A stretch of DNA of 22,984 nt from JAAZAI01 sp050942875 (GTDB lineage: Bacteria > Verrucomicrobiota > Kiritimatiellia > RFP12 > UBA3636): contig JBMNOD010000055.1 in the NCBI GenBank assembly GCA_050942875.1, positions 1-22,984 on the forward strand. The letters are read 5' to 3'. Of the stretch, positions 1 to 8,704 are shown piece by piece; positions within the stretch are counted from its first letter, which is position 1, and each line of letters starts with the position of its first letter. Below the pieces are notes generated by a model. It ran no database searches. It was not told the DNA's origin and worked only from the letters and a program-made list of their open reading frames with translations. Made by a program: the position numbers and the translations under genes.

Positions 1-23
1 GCTCAATGAAAAAAAGGAAGGTG

Positions 24-58
<35 letters not shown>

Positions 59-133
59 GGCTGGGGCGGCTGCGCCGAGTGGGGAATGGCCACGAAAAAC
101 ACAAGGAAGCACAAAAAGTGGGTGGCGGTGGTG

Positions 134-837
134 GGGGTTTGGACAGGATTACAAGATTGACAAGATTGTCTTTGTGAATGGAATCCTGCAAATCCTGTCC
201 AAAAAACGGGGTCTGGGGTGTCCCCGGCCTGAACTACGCTCTACGCTCTTCTCACTCCTCACTATGCGAAGGGTGGCGCGGCGTGGGTGGTGGGGGTTTG
301 GACAGGATTACAAGATTGACAAGATTATCTTTGTGAATGGAATCCTGTCCAAAAAACGGGGTCTGGGGCGTCCCCGGCCTGAACTACGCTCTACGCTCTT
401 CTCACTCCTCACTATGCGAAGGGTGGCGCGGCGTGGGTGGTGGGGGTTTGGACAGGATTACAAGATTGACAAGATTGTTTTGGTGAATGGAGTCCTGTCC
501 AAAAAACGGGGTCTGGGGCGTCCCCGGCCTGAACTACGCTCTACGCTCTTCTCACTCCTCACTATGCGAAGGGTGGCGCGGCGTGGGTGGTGGGGTTTGG
601 ACAGGATTATTGGACAGGATTGCAAGATTGACAAGATTGTTTTGGTGGATGGAATCCTGCAAATCCTGTCCAAAAAACGGGGTCCGGGGCGTCCCCGGCC
701 TGAACTACGCTCTGCGCTCTTCTCACTCCTCACTATGCGAAGGGTGGCGCGGCGTGGGTGGGGGTTTGGACAGGATTACAGGATTGACAAGATTGTTTTG
801 GTGGATGGAATCCTGTAATCCTGTAATCCTGTCTAAA
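134..837. repeat. Long tandem repeat array, about 5 units of 149-169 bp
   Basis: The landmark GGACAGGATT occurs at 141, 300, 450, 599 and 768, giving unit lengths of 159, 150, 149 and 169 bp. Each of the first four units has the same order. GGACAGGATT is followed by ACAAGATTGACAAGATT-like sequence, then about 40-50 bp later by the inverted arm AATCCTGTCC (191-200, 341-350, 662-671; one mismatch at 491-500). Next come an AAAAAACGGGGTC tract, a pyrimidine-rich CTACGCTCTTCTCACTCC stretch and a GTGGCGCGGCG block. Units 1 and 4 carry an extra TCCTGCAA insertion, and unit 4 has a partial duplication of the left arm (612). The fifth unit is truncated and ends in repeated AATCCTGT motifs. The array is open in several frames only because its period is often close to a multiple of three. 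I see no gene in 1-892. Confidence 0.92.
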
Positions 838-892
838 AAGAATCCGCAGCTTTGTCGTGAGAACTGCAGGGCTGCCCGCTTCCATCCTCCCG

Positions 893-921
893 TTGAACCC
901 GCAACGCCATTCTGCTAAAAT
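893..921 (+). promoter_or_regulatory. Sigma70-type promoter of the amidotransferase gene
   Basis: A -35 box TTGAAC (893-898), a 17-bp spacer and a -10 box TAAAAT (916-921) are preceded by TGC, which makes an extended -10 (TGCTAAAAT). The same arrangement recurs at 16541-16569, which strengthens the call. Transcription would start near 928, leaving a leader of about 70 nt that contains the GC hairpin. Confidence 0.7.
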
Positions 922-940
922 CCACAACCATACAGCACCG

Positions 941-977
941 CCCCCAATGTCGCACGGGCGGGGCTTCGTCCCCGCCC
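941..977 (+). repeat. Dispersed GC hairpin leader element, copy 1
   Basis: The element begins CCCCCAATGTCG and ends in a perfect 8-bp stem, GGGCGGGG (956-963) with CCCCGCCC (970-977), around a CTTCGT loop. It matches 16599-16635 at 36 of 37 positions. It lies between the predicted promoter and the start codon of the amidotransferase, so it should be transcribed as a 5' UTR stem-loop. Confidence 0.85.
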
Positions 978-998
978 CCGGCCCACAGGAACCCCGCA

Positions 999-1736
999 AT
1001 GGTTGTCATCGGACTCACCCCCACCCAAGACCCAAAGACCGGCCACGCCAACATGCGTTGGAGCTATGCGCTTTCCGTGCTTCGCGCCGGCGCCCTGCCC
1101 GTCATCTTGCCCATGTTTCCGGAAGACCAGGAAAACTACGACGGCCATCTAAGGCAATGCCTCGACCTGGCGGACGGCTTCGTGTTCATCGGCGGCGGGG
1201 ACGTCCACCCCGAGCATTACAGCGAAGCGCTGCATCCGCGCTGCGGGGAAGTCGATCCCATCCGCGACAAAATGGATCTGGCGCTCATGGAAATGGCGCT
1301 CGACGCCCGCAAACCCCTCCTGTGCATCTGCCGCGGCATGCAGGCGCTCAATGTGGCGGCCGGCGGCACGCTGTACCAGGACCTGGCCAGCCAACGCCCG
1401 GACAGCCTGCAACACGCCAAGTCGAACGCCGAGGAAATCCACCCGGTAAAAATTGAAAAAGGCAGCCTGCTCCACCAGATTGTCGGCCAGGACGCCCTGA
1501 TGGTCTCCAGCAGCCACCACCAAGCCGTGAAACAGCTCGCGCCGGGCATGAAGGCGACAGCCTGGGCGGAGGACGGCGTCGTCGAGGCGATCGAATTCGA
1601 GGACGGACGCCCCGTCCTGGGCGTCCAATGGCATCCCGAGACCCTGACCGCCACCCGCCCCGCCCACCTTGCCCTGTTTCAATGGCTCGTCGGGGAAGCG
1701 GGAAAACGCGCCCGCATCGGCATCAGCGGACGATGA
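999..1736 (+). CDS. Gamma-glutamyl-gamma-aminobutyrate hydrolase family protein (class I glutamine amidotransferase, peptidase C26)
   Basis: This is a 245-residue soluble enzyme, the usual size for the PuuD/peptidase C26 family, which hydrolyses gamma-glutamyl amide bonds. The family's catalytic triad is visible: the nucleophile Cys111 in CICRGMQALN, and His212 and Glu214 in GVQWHPE. The oxyanion-side motif FIGGGDVHP lies upstream at about residue 63. The start is supported by AGGAA about 9 nt upstream and by the adjacent promoter. No signal peptide is present, so it is probably cytoplasmic. No polyamine (Puu) pathway genes are nearby, so the true substrate is open. Its 3' end overlaps the convergent PATR gene by 14 bp. 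Confidence 0.9.
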   Translation: MVVIGLTPTQDPKTGHANMRWSYALSVLRAGALPVILPMFPEDQENYDGHLRQCLDLADGFVFIGGGDVHPEHYSEALHPRCGEVDPIRDKMDLALMEMALDARKPLLCICRGMQALNVAAGGTLYQDLASQRPDSLQHAKSNAEEIHPVKIEKGSLLHQIVGQDALMVSSSHHQAVKQLAPGMKATAWAEDGVVEAIEFEDGRPVLGVQWHPETLTATRPAHLALFQWLVGEAGKRARIGISGR

Positions 1737-4700
1737 TGGTCGTTGCCGGCGCGCCGACCCGGAGCCTCACGACGCCGCCAGCGGCCCAAACCGAATAGGC
1801 GAGATCGGAGTCGGGCGTCGTTCCGACCTCCATGCCGTTGTCGACAAGCGTTCCGGTGTAGGTCATGAGCGTATGGATCCCCGTGCCGAAGCCCTCAAGC
1901 CCCGTCACGTTCACCACGCCGTCCAGCGTGAGGTCGCCCGCCACCGCGACGCGGTCGGTTCCGCTCGCGCCCACCTCGACCTCGAGCGCCGCGCCGGGCT
2001 CGAACGTCAGCGCGCCGGTGTTCAGCGCGCCCACGCCGCCGCTGCCCGGGGCGATGGCGCCGCCGTTCTGGACGGTCACCGCGCCGTTGACCGTTCCCGT
2101 GCCGCCGAGCGCGCCGCCCTGCACGGCGACGTCGCTGGCCGCGGCCAGCGACCCGTTGACCTCAAGGACGCCGCCGAGCACCGTGGTGGGGCCCGTGTAG
2201 GTGTTTTCGCCCGTGAGCTTGAGAGGCAGGCCGCCGCCTTTCACAAGGCCCAGCGTGCCGGCGTCGCCGTCGCGGAGCGTGCCGGCGAAGGTGTTGACGG
2301 CGCCGTTATAGACGGCAAGCGTGGCGTCGCCTGAGGCGCCGTTCTCGATCACGGCCGTGGTCGAGGCGGATTTCAGCCCGGCCACGTTGACCGTGCGGGC
2401 TCCATTGATCTGCAGCATCTGCGTCGGAGCCGTCCCGAAGTCCAGCGTGTTGTAGCCGTAGGTGTTCACGGCGGAATTGTTGCCGAGCTTCAGAATGCCG
2501 CCGTTGATTTCAATCCCGCTCGAGAACGAGTTCCCCCCGCTCAGCACCAGCGTTCCGCTGCCGGCGTCGCGGTTCTCCAGAATCAGCCGCCCGCCGGAGA
2601 CTGCGCCGCTGATCGTCAGCGTCTTGCCGTCGGCAATGTCGAACCTCGCGCCGCCGCCGCCGAGAGAGACCGCCCGCCCCGTCGAGAACGTTTCGGTCGC
2701 CCGCAGCGTGGCATTGTAGAGGTTCAGCGCCGTTTTCGCCCCGTTGTTGAGCTGGTTGTCGCTGGAGAGGATCAAGGTGCCCCCGCTGACAAACGTCGCT
2801 CCCGTGTTGCGATTCGTGCCGACGAGCTCGGTCGTGCCGGGTCCTGCGATCGTGAGCGTGGAGGCGCCGAGCCCGTTGGTGATCGTCGAGTCGATGGTGA
2901 GCTTGCCGGCGCCATGGTGGTGGAGCAGCAGATCCGCATGCGCTCCCGCCGCCATCGAACCCGCCAGGGATCCGCCCGTGATCGCGTAGTCGTGGTCGCC
3001 CGTGAACAGCAACGCGCCCGCCGTCAGGACCTGCCCGTCGCCGATGGCGAGCGACTGCCCGTCGGCCGTCGTGCCCAGCTTGAGCGTGTTGACGCTCTCG
3101 CCCGCCGTGACGACGGCGCCGCCCGCATGGCTGTAGTTCGCCGCGCCGTCCGCGCCGGACGATGGCAGGCCGACGGCGTAGTTGGTGAAGGCGCCGATCG
3201 TCGTGTCGTCCGCCACGGCGGCCCAGTCGGCGCCGTTGAAGACGATGCGACCGCCAGAAAGGATGCCGGACACGTCATTGGTGTCCGTCGTCGTGACGGC
3301 GACGGAACCGGAGCCGGGGTTGACGGCCTGGATGTTGAGCGAGCTGCCCGCCGCAGGCTTCGCCAGCGCCGAGAAGCCGCCCAGATTGACGCGCATCGCG
3401 CCGGTGCCGGCGTTGTTGTCGGCGACGAGCGCGCCGCCGCCCGTCTCCAGCTTGATTTTCTGGAACGTCTGGGCGGTGTCGGCATCGGTCTTGCCGAGCA
3501 GATGCAACGTGCCCGAGGCGAACCCCAGATTGTTCTGGTCGTTTCTCAGGCTGCCGCCGGCGGCATAGTCCACTTTGAGAACGCCCCCGCCGGCCCGCGT
3601 CACCACCTTGTTGTTCTTATCGCTGTTCTTATACGTCTGTGGGACTGTGACGACCATCGTGCCGAGGCCTTCCTTGCCGAACGTGGGCTCGGACGCGCCG
3701 TTGACTCCGGAGTCGTAGTTCTTGTCCCACGTGAAGAGGTTGTCCGGATCCTGGATGTCGATTCTCAGGCCGGTGTTCGAAGCGAAGGAGAACACATGCT
3801 CCGAGAGGTCGCTGACTTCCGAACCCATGACCGCGATGGGTCCCGCGTTGTACGCCAGCGTCGTCAGCGCCGAATCGACGCCCCCAAGGTTCGCATGGGA
3901 GCTGAAGCGCAACGCGCCCGAGAACAGGATCCCGCCCGTGAACGTGTTGTTGCCCGACAGCCAGAGCGAGAGTTCGGCCTTTAGCTTCACGGCGTCGCCG
4001 ATGTCGCCATGAAGAATGAAGCTGGGCGTGTCCCAGTCTTCACTCTTGGTGAGCAGCAATTGCCCGCTGCCCGAGATCGGCCCGCCAAGGGTGAACAACC
4101 CCTTGCTTCGATAGCCGCGGATCGTGCCGCCTGCAAGACCGACCATGATGGGGTGCGGCACGGCGGCGCTGCCGCCTGAAAGACCAAGCCGCAAGGTGCC
4201 GCCGTTGATGGCGACGGCGCTGGAGACATCCCCGAGGGGCGCGCCCGAGTTGGCGTCGGAGACGAGTTTGCCGCCGTTGATCGTCGTGCCGCCCGCGTAG
4301 GCGTTGGCGCCGCCGAGCACCAAGGTGCCGGCTCCGGCGAAATCCACCCCGCCATTGGCGACCGTGTTTTGCAGCGTGAGCGTCCGCCCGGAGGCCACCG
4401 TGAACGTCCGGGTCGCGCCGCCGAGATCCAGATTCAGATTCTGGCTGGCCGTGGCGCTGCCGAGCGTGACGTTCGCCGCCTTCCCCCCTGTCGTGGCCAG
4501 ATCCACGTCGCCGCCGAGCGTCAGCGTCTTGGCGCCGGCGCCGTCGGAACGAAGCGCCAGCCCGTAGTTGCCGCCGTGGAGAAAGCCCATGCCGCCGGTC
4601 GTGGCGTGGTTCGTGGCGAACGTCGCGGTCTGCGCTCCGAGCAGCGCAATCGTCGCCGGGAACGTGTCGTCCACCGTTCCGCCGTCCCAGTTGGCGGGAT

Positions 4701-4845
4701 CGAGGTAGTCGTAGGTTCCCGCCGCCGTCTGGTTCCAGCCGGCCCGCGCATGGCCTGGAACCGACACGACGAGAACGACCGCGATGAAAAGAGGCGGAAG
4801 CCCGCGGACAAGAAAACCGGGCGTGAATCTGATGCTTGCTTTCAT
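1723..4845 (-). CDS. Secreted autotransporter-associated beta-strand (PATR) repeat protein
   Basis: The product has 1040 residues. The start at 4845 is chosen over an upstream in-frame ATG because AGGAGA lies 6 nt before it and a signal peptide follows directly: MKASIRF, a hydrophobic stretch, and cleavage likely after GHARA. The mature protein opens with a W...YDYLDPANWDGG motif typical of such passengers. It then contains many Gly/Thr-rich beta-strand segments. Clear PATR-type units (GTLVLGGANAYAGGTTINGG and relatives) lie near residues 170, 675, 770 and 882. A beta-helical exported protein is predicted. No C-terminal autotransporter barrel and no PEP-CTERM segment is present; the protein ends in TTIIVR. 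The function is unknown, with surface adhesion or matrix as guesses. The leader carries the shared repeat block at 4973-5139. Confidence 0.88.
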   Translation of the reverse strand: MKASIRFTPGFLVRGLPPLFIAVVLVVSVPGHARAGWNQTAAGTYDYLDPANWDGGTVDDTFPATIALLGAQTATFATNHATTGGMGFLHGGNYGLALRSDGAGAKTLTLGGDVDLATTGGKAANVTLGSATASQNLNLDLGGATRTFTVASGRTLTLQNTVANGGVDFAGAGTLVLGGANAYAGGTTINGGKLVSDANSGAPLGDVSSAVAINGGTLRLGLSGGSAAVPHPIMVGLAGGTIRGYRSKGLFTLGGPISGSGQLLLTKSEDWDTPSFILHGDIGDAVKLKAELSLWLSGNNTFTGGILFSGALRFSSHANLGGVDSALTTLAYNAGPIAVMGSEVSDLSEHVFSFASNTGLRIDIQDPDNLFTWDKNYDSGVNGASEPTFGKEGLGTMVVTVPQTYKNSDKNNKVVTRAGGGVLKVDYAAGGSLRNDQNNLGFASGTLHLLGKTDADTAQTFQKIKLETGGGALVADNNAGTGAMRVNLGGFSALAKPAAGSSLNIQAVNPGSGSVAVTTTDTNDVSGILSGGRIVFNGADWAAVADDTTIGAFTNYAVGLPSSGADGAANYSHAGGAVVTAGESVNTLKLGTTADGQSLAIGDGQVLTAGALLFTGDHDYAITGGSLAGSMAAGAHADLLLHHHGAGKLTIDSTITNGLGASTLTIAGPGTTELVGTNRNTGATFVSGGTLILSSDNQLNNGAKTALNLYNATLRATETFSTGRAVSLGGGGARFDIADGKTLTISGAVSGGRLILENRDAGSGTLVLSGGNSFSSGIEINGGILKLGNNSAVNTYGYNTLDFGTAPTQMLQINGARTVNVAGLKSASTTAVIENGASGDATLAVYNGAVNTFAGTLRDGDAGTLGLVKGGGLPLKLTGENTYTGPTTVLGGVLEVNGSLAAASDVAVQGGALGGTGTVNGAVTVQNGGAIAPGSGGVGALNTGALTFEPGAALEVEVGASGTDRVAVAGDLTLDGVVNVTGLEGFGTGIHTLMTYTGTLVDNGMEVGTTPDSDLAYSVWAAGGVVRLRVGAPATTIIVR

Positions 4846-4972
4846 GATGCTTCTCCTGTTTCGTTTGTCAACTTCATCCGACCTGCAGCAGCGTGCGCGT
4901 TTCGCGGCGCTGGAGGCAACGCGTCGTGTCTTCGACGAAAACGCGCCATTGCCCGGAACCGCATGCGCTTGG

Positions 4973-5139
4973 GGCAACGGCAGGCTGGACTGGCAACTAG
5001 TATGCCACCAAAGGCATCAGGTTGGCAAGTCGAAGTTTAGACGCCCGACACTTGAAGCCTGGCCGGGGCGGCTGCGCCATGTGGGTTGCCGTCCACAACG
5101 TCCACGCCGTCCGCAAAACAGACAGCGCCAAAGGCGCCG
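4973..5139. repeat. Duplicated intergenic block, copy 1 (leader of the PATR gene)
   Basis: This roughly 167-bp segment recurs at 8679-8845 with about seven mismatches by eye. In each place it lies 127-146 bp upstream of the start codon of a minus-strand secreted-protein gene. It contains the putative terminator and promoter listed separately. A further 24-nt box next to it (4949-4972) matches 8581-8604 with one mismatch. In the second leader the box is separated from the block by a 74-bp insertion. Confidence 0.9.
4999..5028 (-). promoter_or_regulatory. Putative promoter of the PATR gene, within the duplicated block
   Basis: Read on the minus strand, TTGCCA (5028-5023, 5 of 6 to the -35 consensus) is followed by an 18-bp spacer and CATACT (5004-4999, 4 of 6 to the -10 consensus). 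The identical arrangement occurs at 8705-8734 before the next gene. The spacer contains a small dyad, ATGCC...GGCAT. This is a plausible promoter, but the -10 box is weak. Confidence 0.45.
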
Positions 5140-5169
5140 GCTACAGGGGCATGGACTTCCGTCCATGCC
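5112..5169 (-). terminator. Stem-loops downstream of the discoidin-like gene, possible terminator
   Basis: Reading on the minus strand past the stop at 5240, the first structure is a perfect 9-bp stem with a 4-nt loop (5148-5169, arms GGCATGGAC and GTCCATGCC). A short stem follows, GCGCC/GGCGC with a 3-nt loop (5125-5137), then a T-rich run TGTCTGTTTT. The second stem and its T-rich tail recur in the copy at 8820-8844. Rho-independent termination is plausible, though the distal stem is only 5 bp. Confidence 0.45.
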
Positions 5170-5239
5170 ACGGGCTGGAAAATCCACGCCCCTGTTTCCG
5201 AGGCGCCCTTCGTCAAGTTCAGGGCGGCGCCCTCTCCGG

Positions 5240-8200
5240 CTAACGGACGGTGATGACCGTCCTCGGCTCGTTGAACGTGAGCGCGATGGAGGTGGGCGTC
5301 TTGACGAGGCGCCAAGCGGGATCGGCGTCGGGACTCAGTTCAAGCCCGTCGTCGATGATCTCGGGCGCCGTCAGGATCACGCCGCCGACGCCGTCATGGA
5401 CGCCGTCGGCCAGCAAGGGCCAGACCGTGGTCCCGGCTTCGAACGTGGCGCGGGTCTCGAACGTCGCCGGCACGGGCGCCGTGTGATCCAGCACGGCGGA
5501 AATGCCGTTTCCGGTCTTGACGTTGAGCGTCTTCGCCGCAATGCGGCCGCCGGCCATGACGATTCGGTTGCCCGTGGAACGGGCGTCGCCCACGTCAATG
5601 CTGTTTCGCACCCAAACCGCGCCGCCCGAAGCGGCGACGAGGCTGTTGCTCCACGACTCCTGGGTCGTGCCCGAAACGCGCCCGACGTAGAGGTTCGGCA
5701 CATTGGTGATCACGCCGCCGTCCTCGACCGCGACGCGGTTCCACCTGCCGGTGGCGTTGGCGGCCTGCATGTGGCCGATGCTGAAATTGCAGTCGCCAAG
5801 GATGAGCGCGGAGCCTTCGCCGGTCACCCGCAGCGTGTTGTCATCAGTCAACAGCGAGGCGTCGCCCGTCACGCCGACGCCGCCGCCATCGCTGAGGCCT
5901 TGGTTTTTCGTGGAATGGACTTTCGCCCCGCCGGAAACGACCACGCTGTTTCCAGAGCCGCCTTTGGCCGAATCGTATCCATGGCGTCCGGCGACGAGGA
6001 GAAGGCAGTTCGTGACGACCGCGCCGTTGGAGATTTCCGCCGCGTTGTCATTGCCGCCCAACCCGATGCAGACGTTCCCGTCGGCATTCCACAAGGTGTC
6101 CGTTCCGGAGATCGTGATCGACGCCCGGGAACCGCGCACCGTCAAATGGGCCTTGTCCACCGCGCCCCCCTGGGCGACGACGAGCTGGTTGCTCGTTCCG
6201 GCGATGCGGACATCCGCATTGTTGAAATCCCAGGCCGAGCCGGCTCCCGTGATGGTCGCGCGATTGCGGTATCCGTTGAAAATCGGGCCGGAAGCCGACG
6301 AGCTTGTGACCATCCGCGCGCCGTTCTTGATCGTGAGCGATGCGTCGTGATGGCCGGAGTAGGTCCACGAGGCGCGGCTTGACGTGGTGATGTTCGAGAC
6401 CACGGTGCCCTCGCCGTCCAGCACGAGCCGCGCGCCCGTTGACAGCGCGCTGTTCTCCGCCCAGGTGCCCCAGAACGCGACGGTGTTCGCCCCCCGGAGC
6501 GTCGTGCTCCCCGAGCCGCCGATGCTGAGGTACGACGTGTTGGACAAGGCGGCGAGCTTGCCGTCCAGCACGATGTCCTTCGCCGGGGCGAGGTGGATGC
6601 GCGCCCCAGGCTGCTGGACCAGCCTTCCCGGCCCCGTGACGCCGCCGAACAAACTGACCGGCCAGGCTTCGGTGGCGCTGACGCTCACATCCTCGTTCAA
6701 GACCAGATCGGGCCAGATGCGATACGACGCGCGTCCGCCGACGTCCGCATTGATGATCGCCTCGCCGCCGGGATTGTCGAAGACGAGCCGCGCATTCGGA
6801 TTCGCATTGGTGATGACGACCGGACCGCTCGCGTAGGGGCCGGAAAGCGTGAGCCCGCCGAGGGTTGCGGACGGCGCGTTCAGCGCAAGGGTGCGGATGG
6901 TGTTGACGAAAACCATGTCGCCCGGCGCATCCGGCGAACGGACGCCCTGAGACCAGTTGGACGCATCCTCCCAGTTTCCGGAGGCGCCGATCCACGTGAA
7001 CTGGTCGCTTTCCGCGACGAAAGACAACGGCGCCCCTTCGAGCTCGGCTCGGCCTTCCGAGTTGACGGCGACGATGGTGTAGTAATAGGTCTGGTAAACC
7101 GTCAATCCCGACAGCGGAATCCCGAACGTCCCCGTGAAGACCGTGTCGATGGCGTTCGTGTTGGACAAGTTTCCGGGGCTGTCCCCCCAGGCGGCGAAAA
7201 CCTCCGCGGAGCCGCCCGCCAAAAGACGCCCCTTGAGGGTTACGGTGCCCTTCGCCGTCTGCTCGACGCCTTCGGATGCGAGATCCGGCGGCTCGACGTA
7301 GGCGGGAAGACCGAAGAGCTCGAGCTCGTTGAGTCCCGAATAGTCGGTCGCGCCGTTGTTGGCGACGATGTTGAAGCGGTAGTGGTCGTAGGTGGAAGCC
7401 GCGGTCACGGCGAACATCCGCTGCTCCCCGCCCGTCCAGCCGGTCTGGCCAGCCTGCGTGTCGATGACCGTCCAGTCCGTTCCGTTGGTGGAGCCCAGAA
7501 TCGTCCACTCCCGGGGATTGCGGTCGAGATAGTTGATGAGCGCCGTGGTCCGGTACGCCTTGAGCAGGTAGGGGCCGTCCGCGAACTGGTATTGAACATA
7601 GGCGTTGGGGAGGTTGGCGGCATCCGACAGCCAGCGGGAGGAATCAGTCAAATCGCCGTCGTCGAAAACCTTCTCGACGCCGTATTTCGAATGGGTGCTG
7701 GAACCGGAAATGATGCCGTCGGGACGGGTGATGTCGGGCCCCGTCCAGGAGACGAAAACGTTCGTGCTGGACGCCCAGGCGCTCCCGTACGCGTTCTCGG
7801 CATGCACGGTCCAATAGTAGGTCTGATAAGGCTCCAAGTCCGCGATGTCGGCGGAACAAAAGACGGGGGCGACGTCCTCGAAGGTCAGCGAGTCCGTCCA
7901 GACCCCCGGCGACGTCCCCCAAAAGAACGTCAGATCCGAAACGCCCCCCACCTGCAGCTCCGCGTCGAGGGTGGCCGTTGCGGCCCCGGTTGACGTCGCC
8001 GTCTTCGCGGCAACGACCGGGACGCCCGGAATGTTCGGGCTGCCGTAGAATTCAAGCTCCAGGACGCCGGTGTAATCGGTTGCCCCATTGTTGGCGGTGA
8101 TGGTGAACTTGTAGTGCGTGTAGCTGTCGTCGTTGTCGAAGTAGAAGGTGCGGGTCTCGAAACTCGTCCAGTCGACTTGCCCCGTCCGCGTGTCCAGCAA

Positions 8201-8533
8201 CGTCCACGCGGCGCCGTCGTTCGACCCTTCGAAGGTCCAGGCCTTGGGGTCGCGAGCCAACCCGCCGTGGGTTGGTGCGAACCCGAAGATCTTGTAGCCG
8301 CCCACGCAGGTGGCGGTCGGGAACTCATAGCAGACCCACGCATCCGGCAGGGCGCCCGCGTTGGCGAGCCAGCGCGAGCCGTCTCCGGCGCCCCCGTCGT
8401 CGAAGGCCTTCGTGCCGGGGTACGAGCCGTGGCTGGCGCAGCATGTGATGGTTCCGTCAGGAACCGTCAGATCGGTTTGCGCAAAAACATGGGCCGCCAA
8501 AACGGCAAGAACGAGCAACAGTGTTTTTTTCAT
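5240..8533 (-). CDS. Secreted protein with two discoidin-like domains, Fn3-like linkers and a beta-helix
   Basis: The product has 1097 residues. The start at 8533 has GAGAAGG 8 nt upstream and opens a signal peptide (MKKTLLLVLAVLAAHVFAQ). Residues 20-160 and 270-412 are two homologous F5/8 type C (discoidin)-like domains. Each has a GSNDG/GSTNG-type W-T-x-[IL]-D-T-x-x-G-Q-x-x-W motif and a Y-x-H-Y-[KR]-F-x-[IV]-x-A-N-N-G motif; this fold commonly binds carbohydrate. Fn3-like segments follow each (about 165-265 and 415-510, with LxxYQTYYxT). From about residue 514 (FTWIGASGNWEDASNW) a long Gly/Val/Asn-rich parallel beta-helix-like region runs to the end. The protein closes in RTVITVR, like its downstream neighbour. 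No membrane anchor is seen. An exact 221-bp piece of its 3' part is duplicated at 8850-9070. Confidence 0.85.
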   Translation of the reverse strand: MKKTLLLVLAVLAAHVFAQTDLTVPDGTITCCASHGSYPGTKAFDDGGAGDGSRWLANAGALPDAWVCYEFPTATCVGGYKIFGFAPTHGGLARDPKAWTFEGSNDGAAWTLLDTRTGQVDWTSFETRTFYFDNDDSYTHYKFTITANNGATDYTGVLELEFYGSPNIPGVPVVAAKTATSTGAATATLDAELQVGGVSDLTFFWGTSPGVWTDSLTFEDVAPVFCSADIADLEPYQTYYWTVHAENAYGSAWASSTNVFVSWTGPDITRPDGIISGSSTHSKYGVEKVFDDGDLTDSSRWLSDAANLPNAYVQYQFADGPYLLKAYRTTALINYLDRNPREWTILGSTNGTDWTVIDTQAGQTGWTGGEQRMFAVTAASTYDHYRFNIVANNGATDYSGLNELELFGLPAYVEPPDLASEGVEQTAKGTVTLKGRLLAGGSAEVFAAWGDSPGNLSNTNAIDTVFTGTFGIPLSGLTVYQTYYYTIVAVNSEGRAELEGAPLSFVAESDQFTWIGASGNWEDASNWSQGVRSPDAPGDMVFVNTIRTLALNAPSATLGGLTLSGPYASGPVVITNANPNARLVFDNPGGEAIINADVGGRASYRIWPDLVLNEDVSVSATEAWPVSLFGGVTGPGRLVQQPGARIHLAPAKDIVLDGKLAALSNTSYLSIGGSGSTTLRGANTVAFWGTWAENSALSTGARLVLDGEGTVVSNITTSSRASWTYSGHHDASLTIKNGARMVTSSSASGPIFNGYRNRATITGAGSAWDFNNADVRIAGTSNQLVVAQGGAVDKAHLTVRGSRASITISGTDTLWNADGNVCIGLGGNDNAAEISNGAVVTNCLLLVAGRHGYDSAKGGSGNSVVVSGGAKVHSTKNQGLSDGGGVGVTGDASLLTDDNTLRVTGEGSALILGDCNFSIGHMQAANATGRWNRVAVEDGGVITNVPNLYVGRVSGTTQESWSNSLVAASGGAVWVRNSIDVGDARSTGNRIVMAGGRIAAKTLNVKTGNGISAVLDHTAPVPATFETRATFEAGTTVWPLLADGVHDGVGGVILTAPEIIDDGLELSPDADPAWRLVKTPTSIALTFNEPRTVITVR

Positions 8534-8704
8534 AAGATCAGCCTTCTCTGGCAAGTTTTTAGGTGTACCGCTTTTCCGCCTTGCCCGGAACCGCGTGCGC
8601 TTGGATTTCGACCCGCCTCCCTGCGGACTGCGCGACTCGGGCAGGAAGACGCTTCAAAAACCGGCAGGGAAACCAAGAGGCAACGGCAGGCTGAACCGGC
8701 AACT

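Noticed and set aside
134..837. Possible CRISPR array.
   Set aside because: Nearly the whole 150-bp unit is conserved, with no unique spacers, and no cas genes are present.
4784..6382. Plus-strand frame of 532 codons across two minus-strand genes.
   Set aside because: It runs antisense through the leader and the beta-helix coding region and has low-complexity Arg-rich composition.
1723..8533. Classical autotransporters or PEP-CTERM proteins.
   Set aside because: No C-terminal beta-barrel domain, and no PEP motif with a membrane helix and basic tail, is present at either C-terminus.
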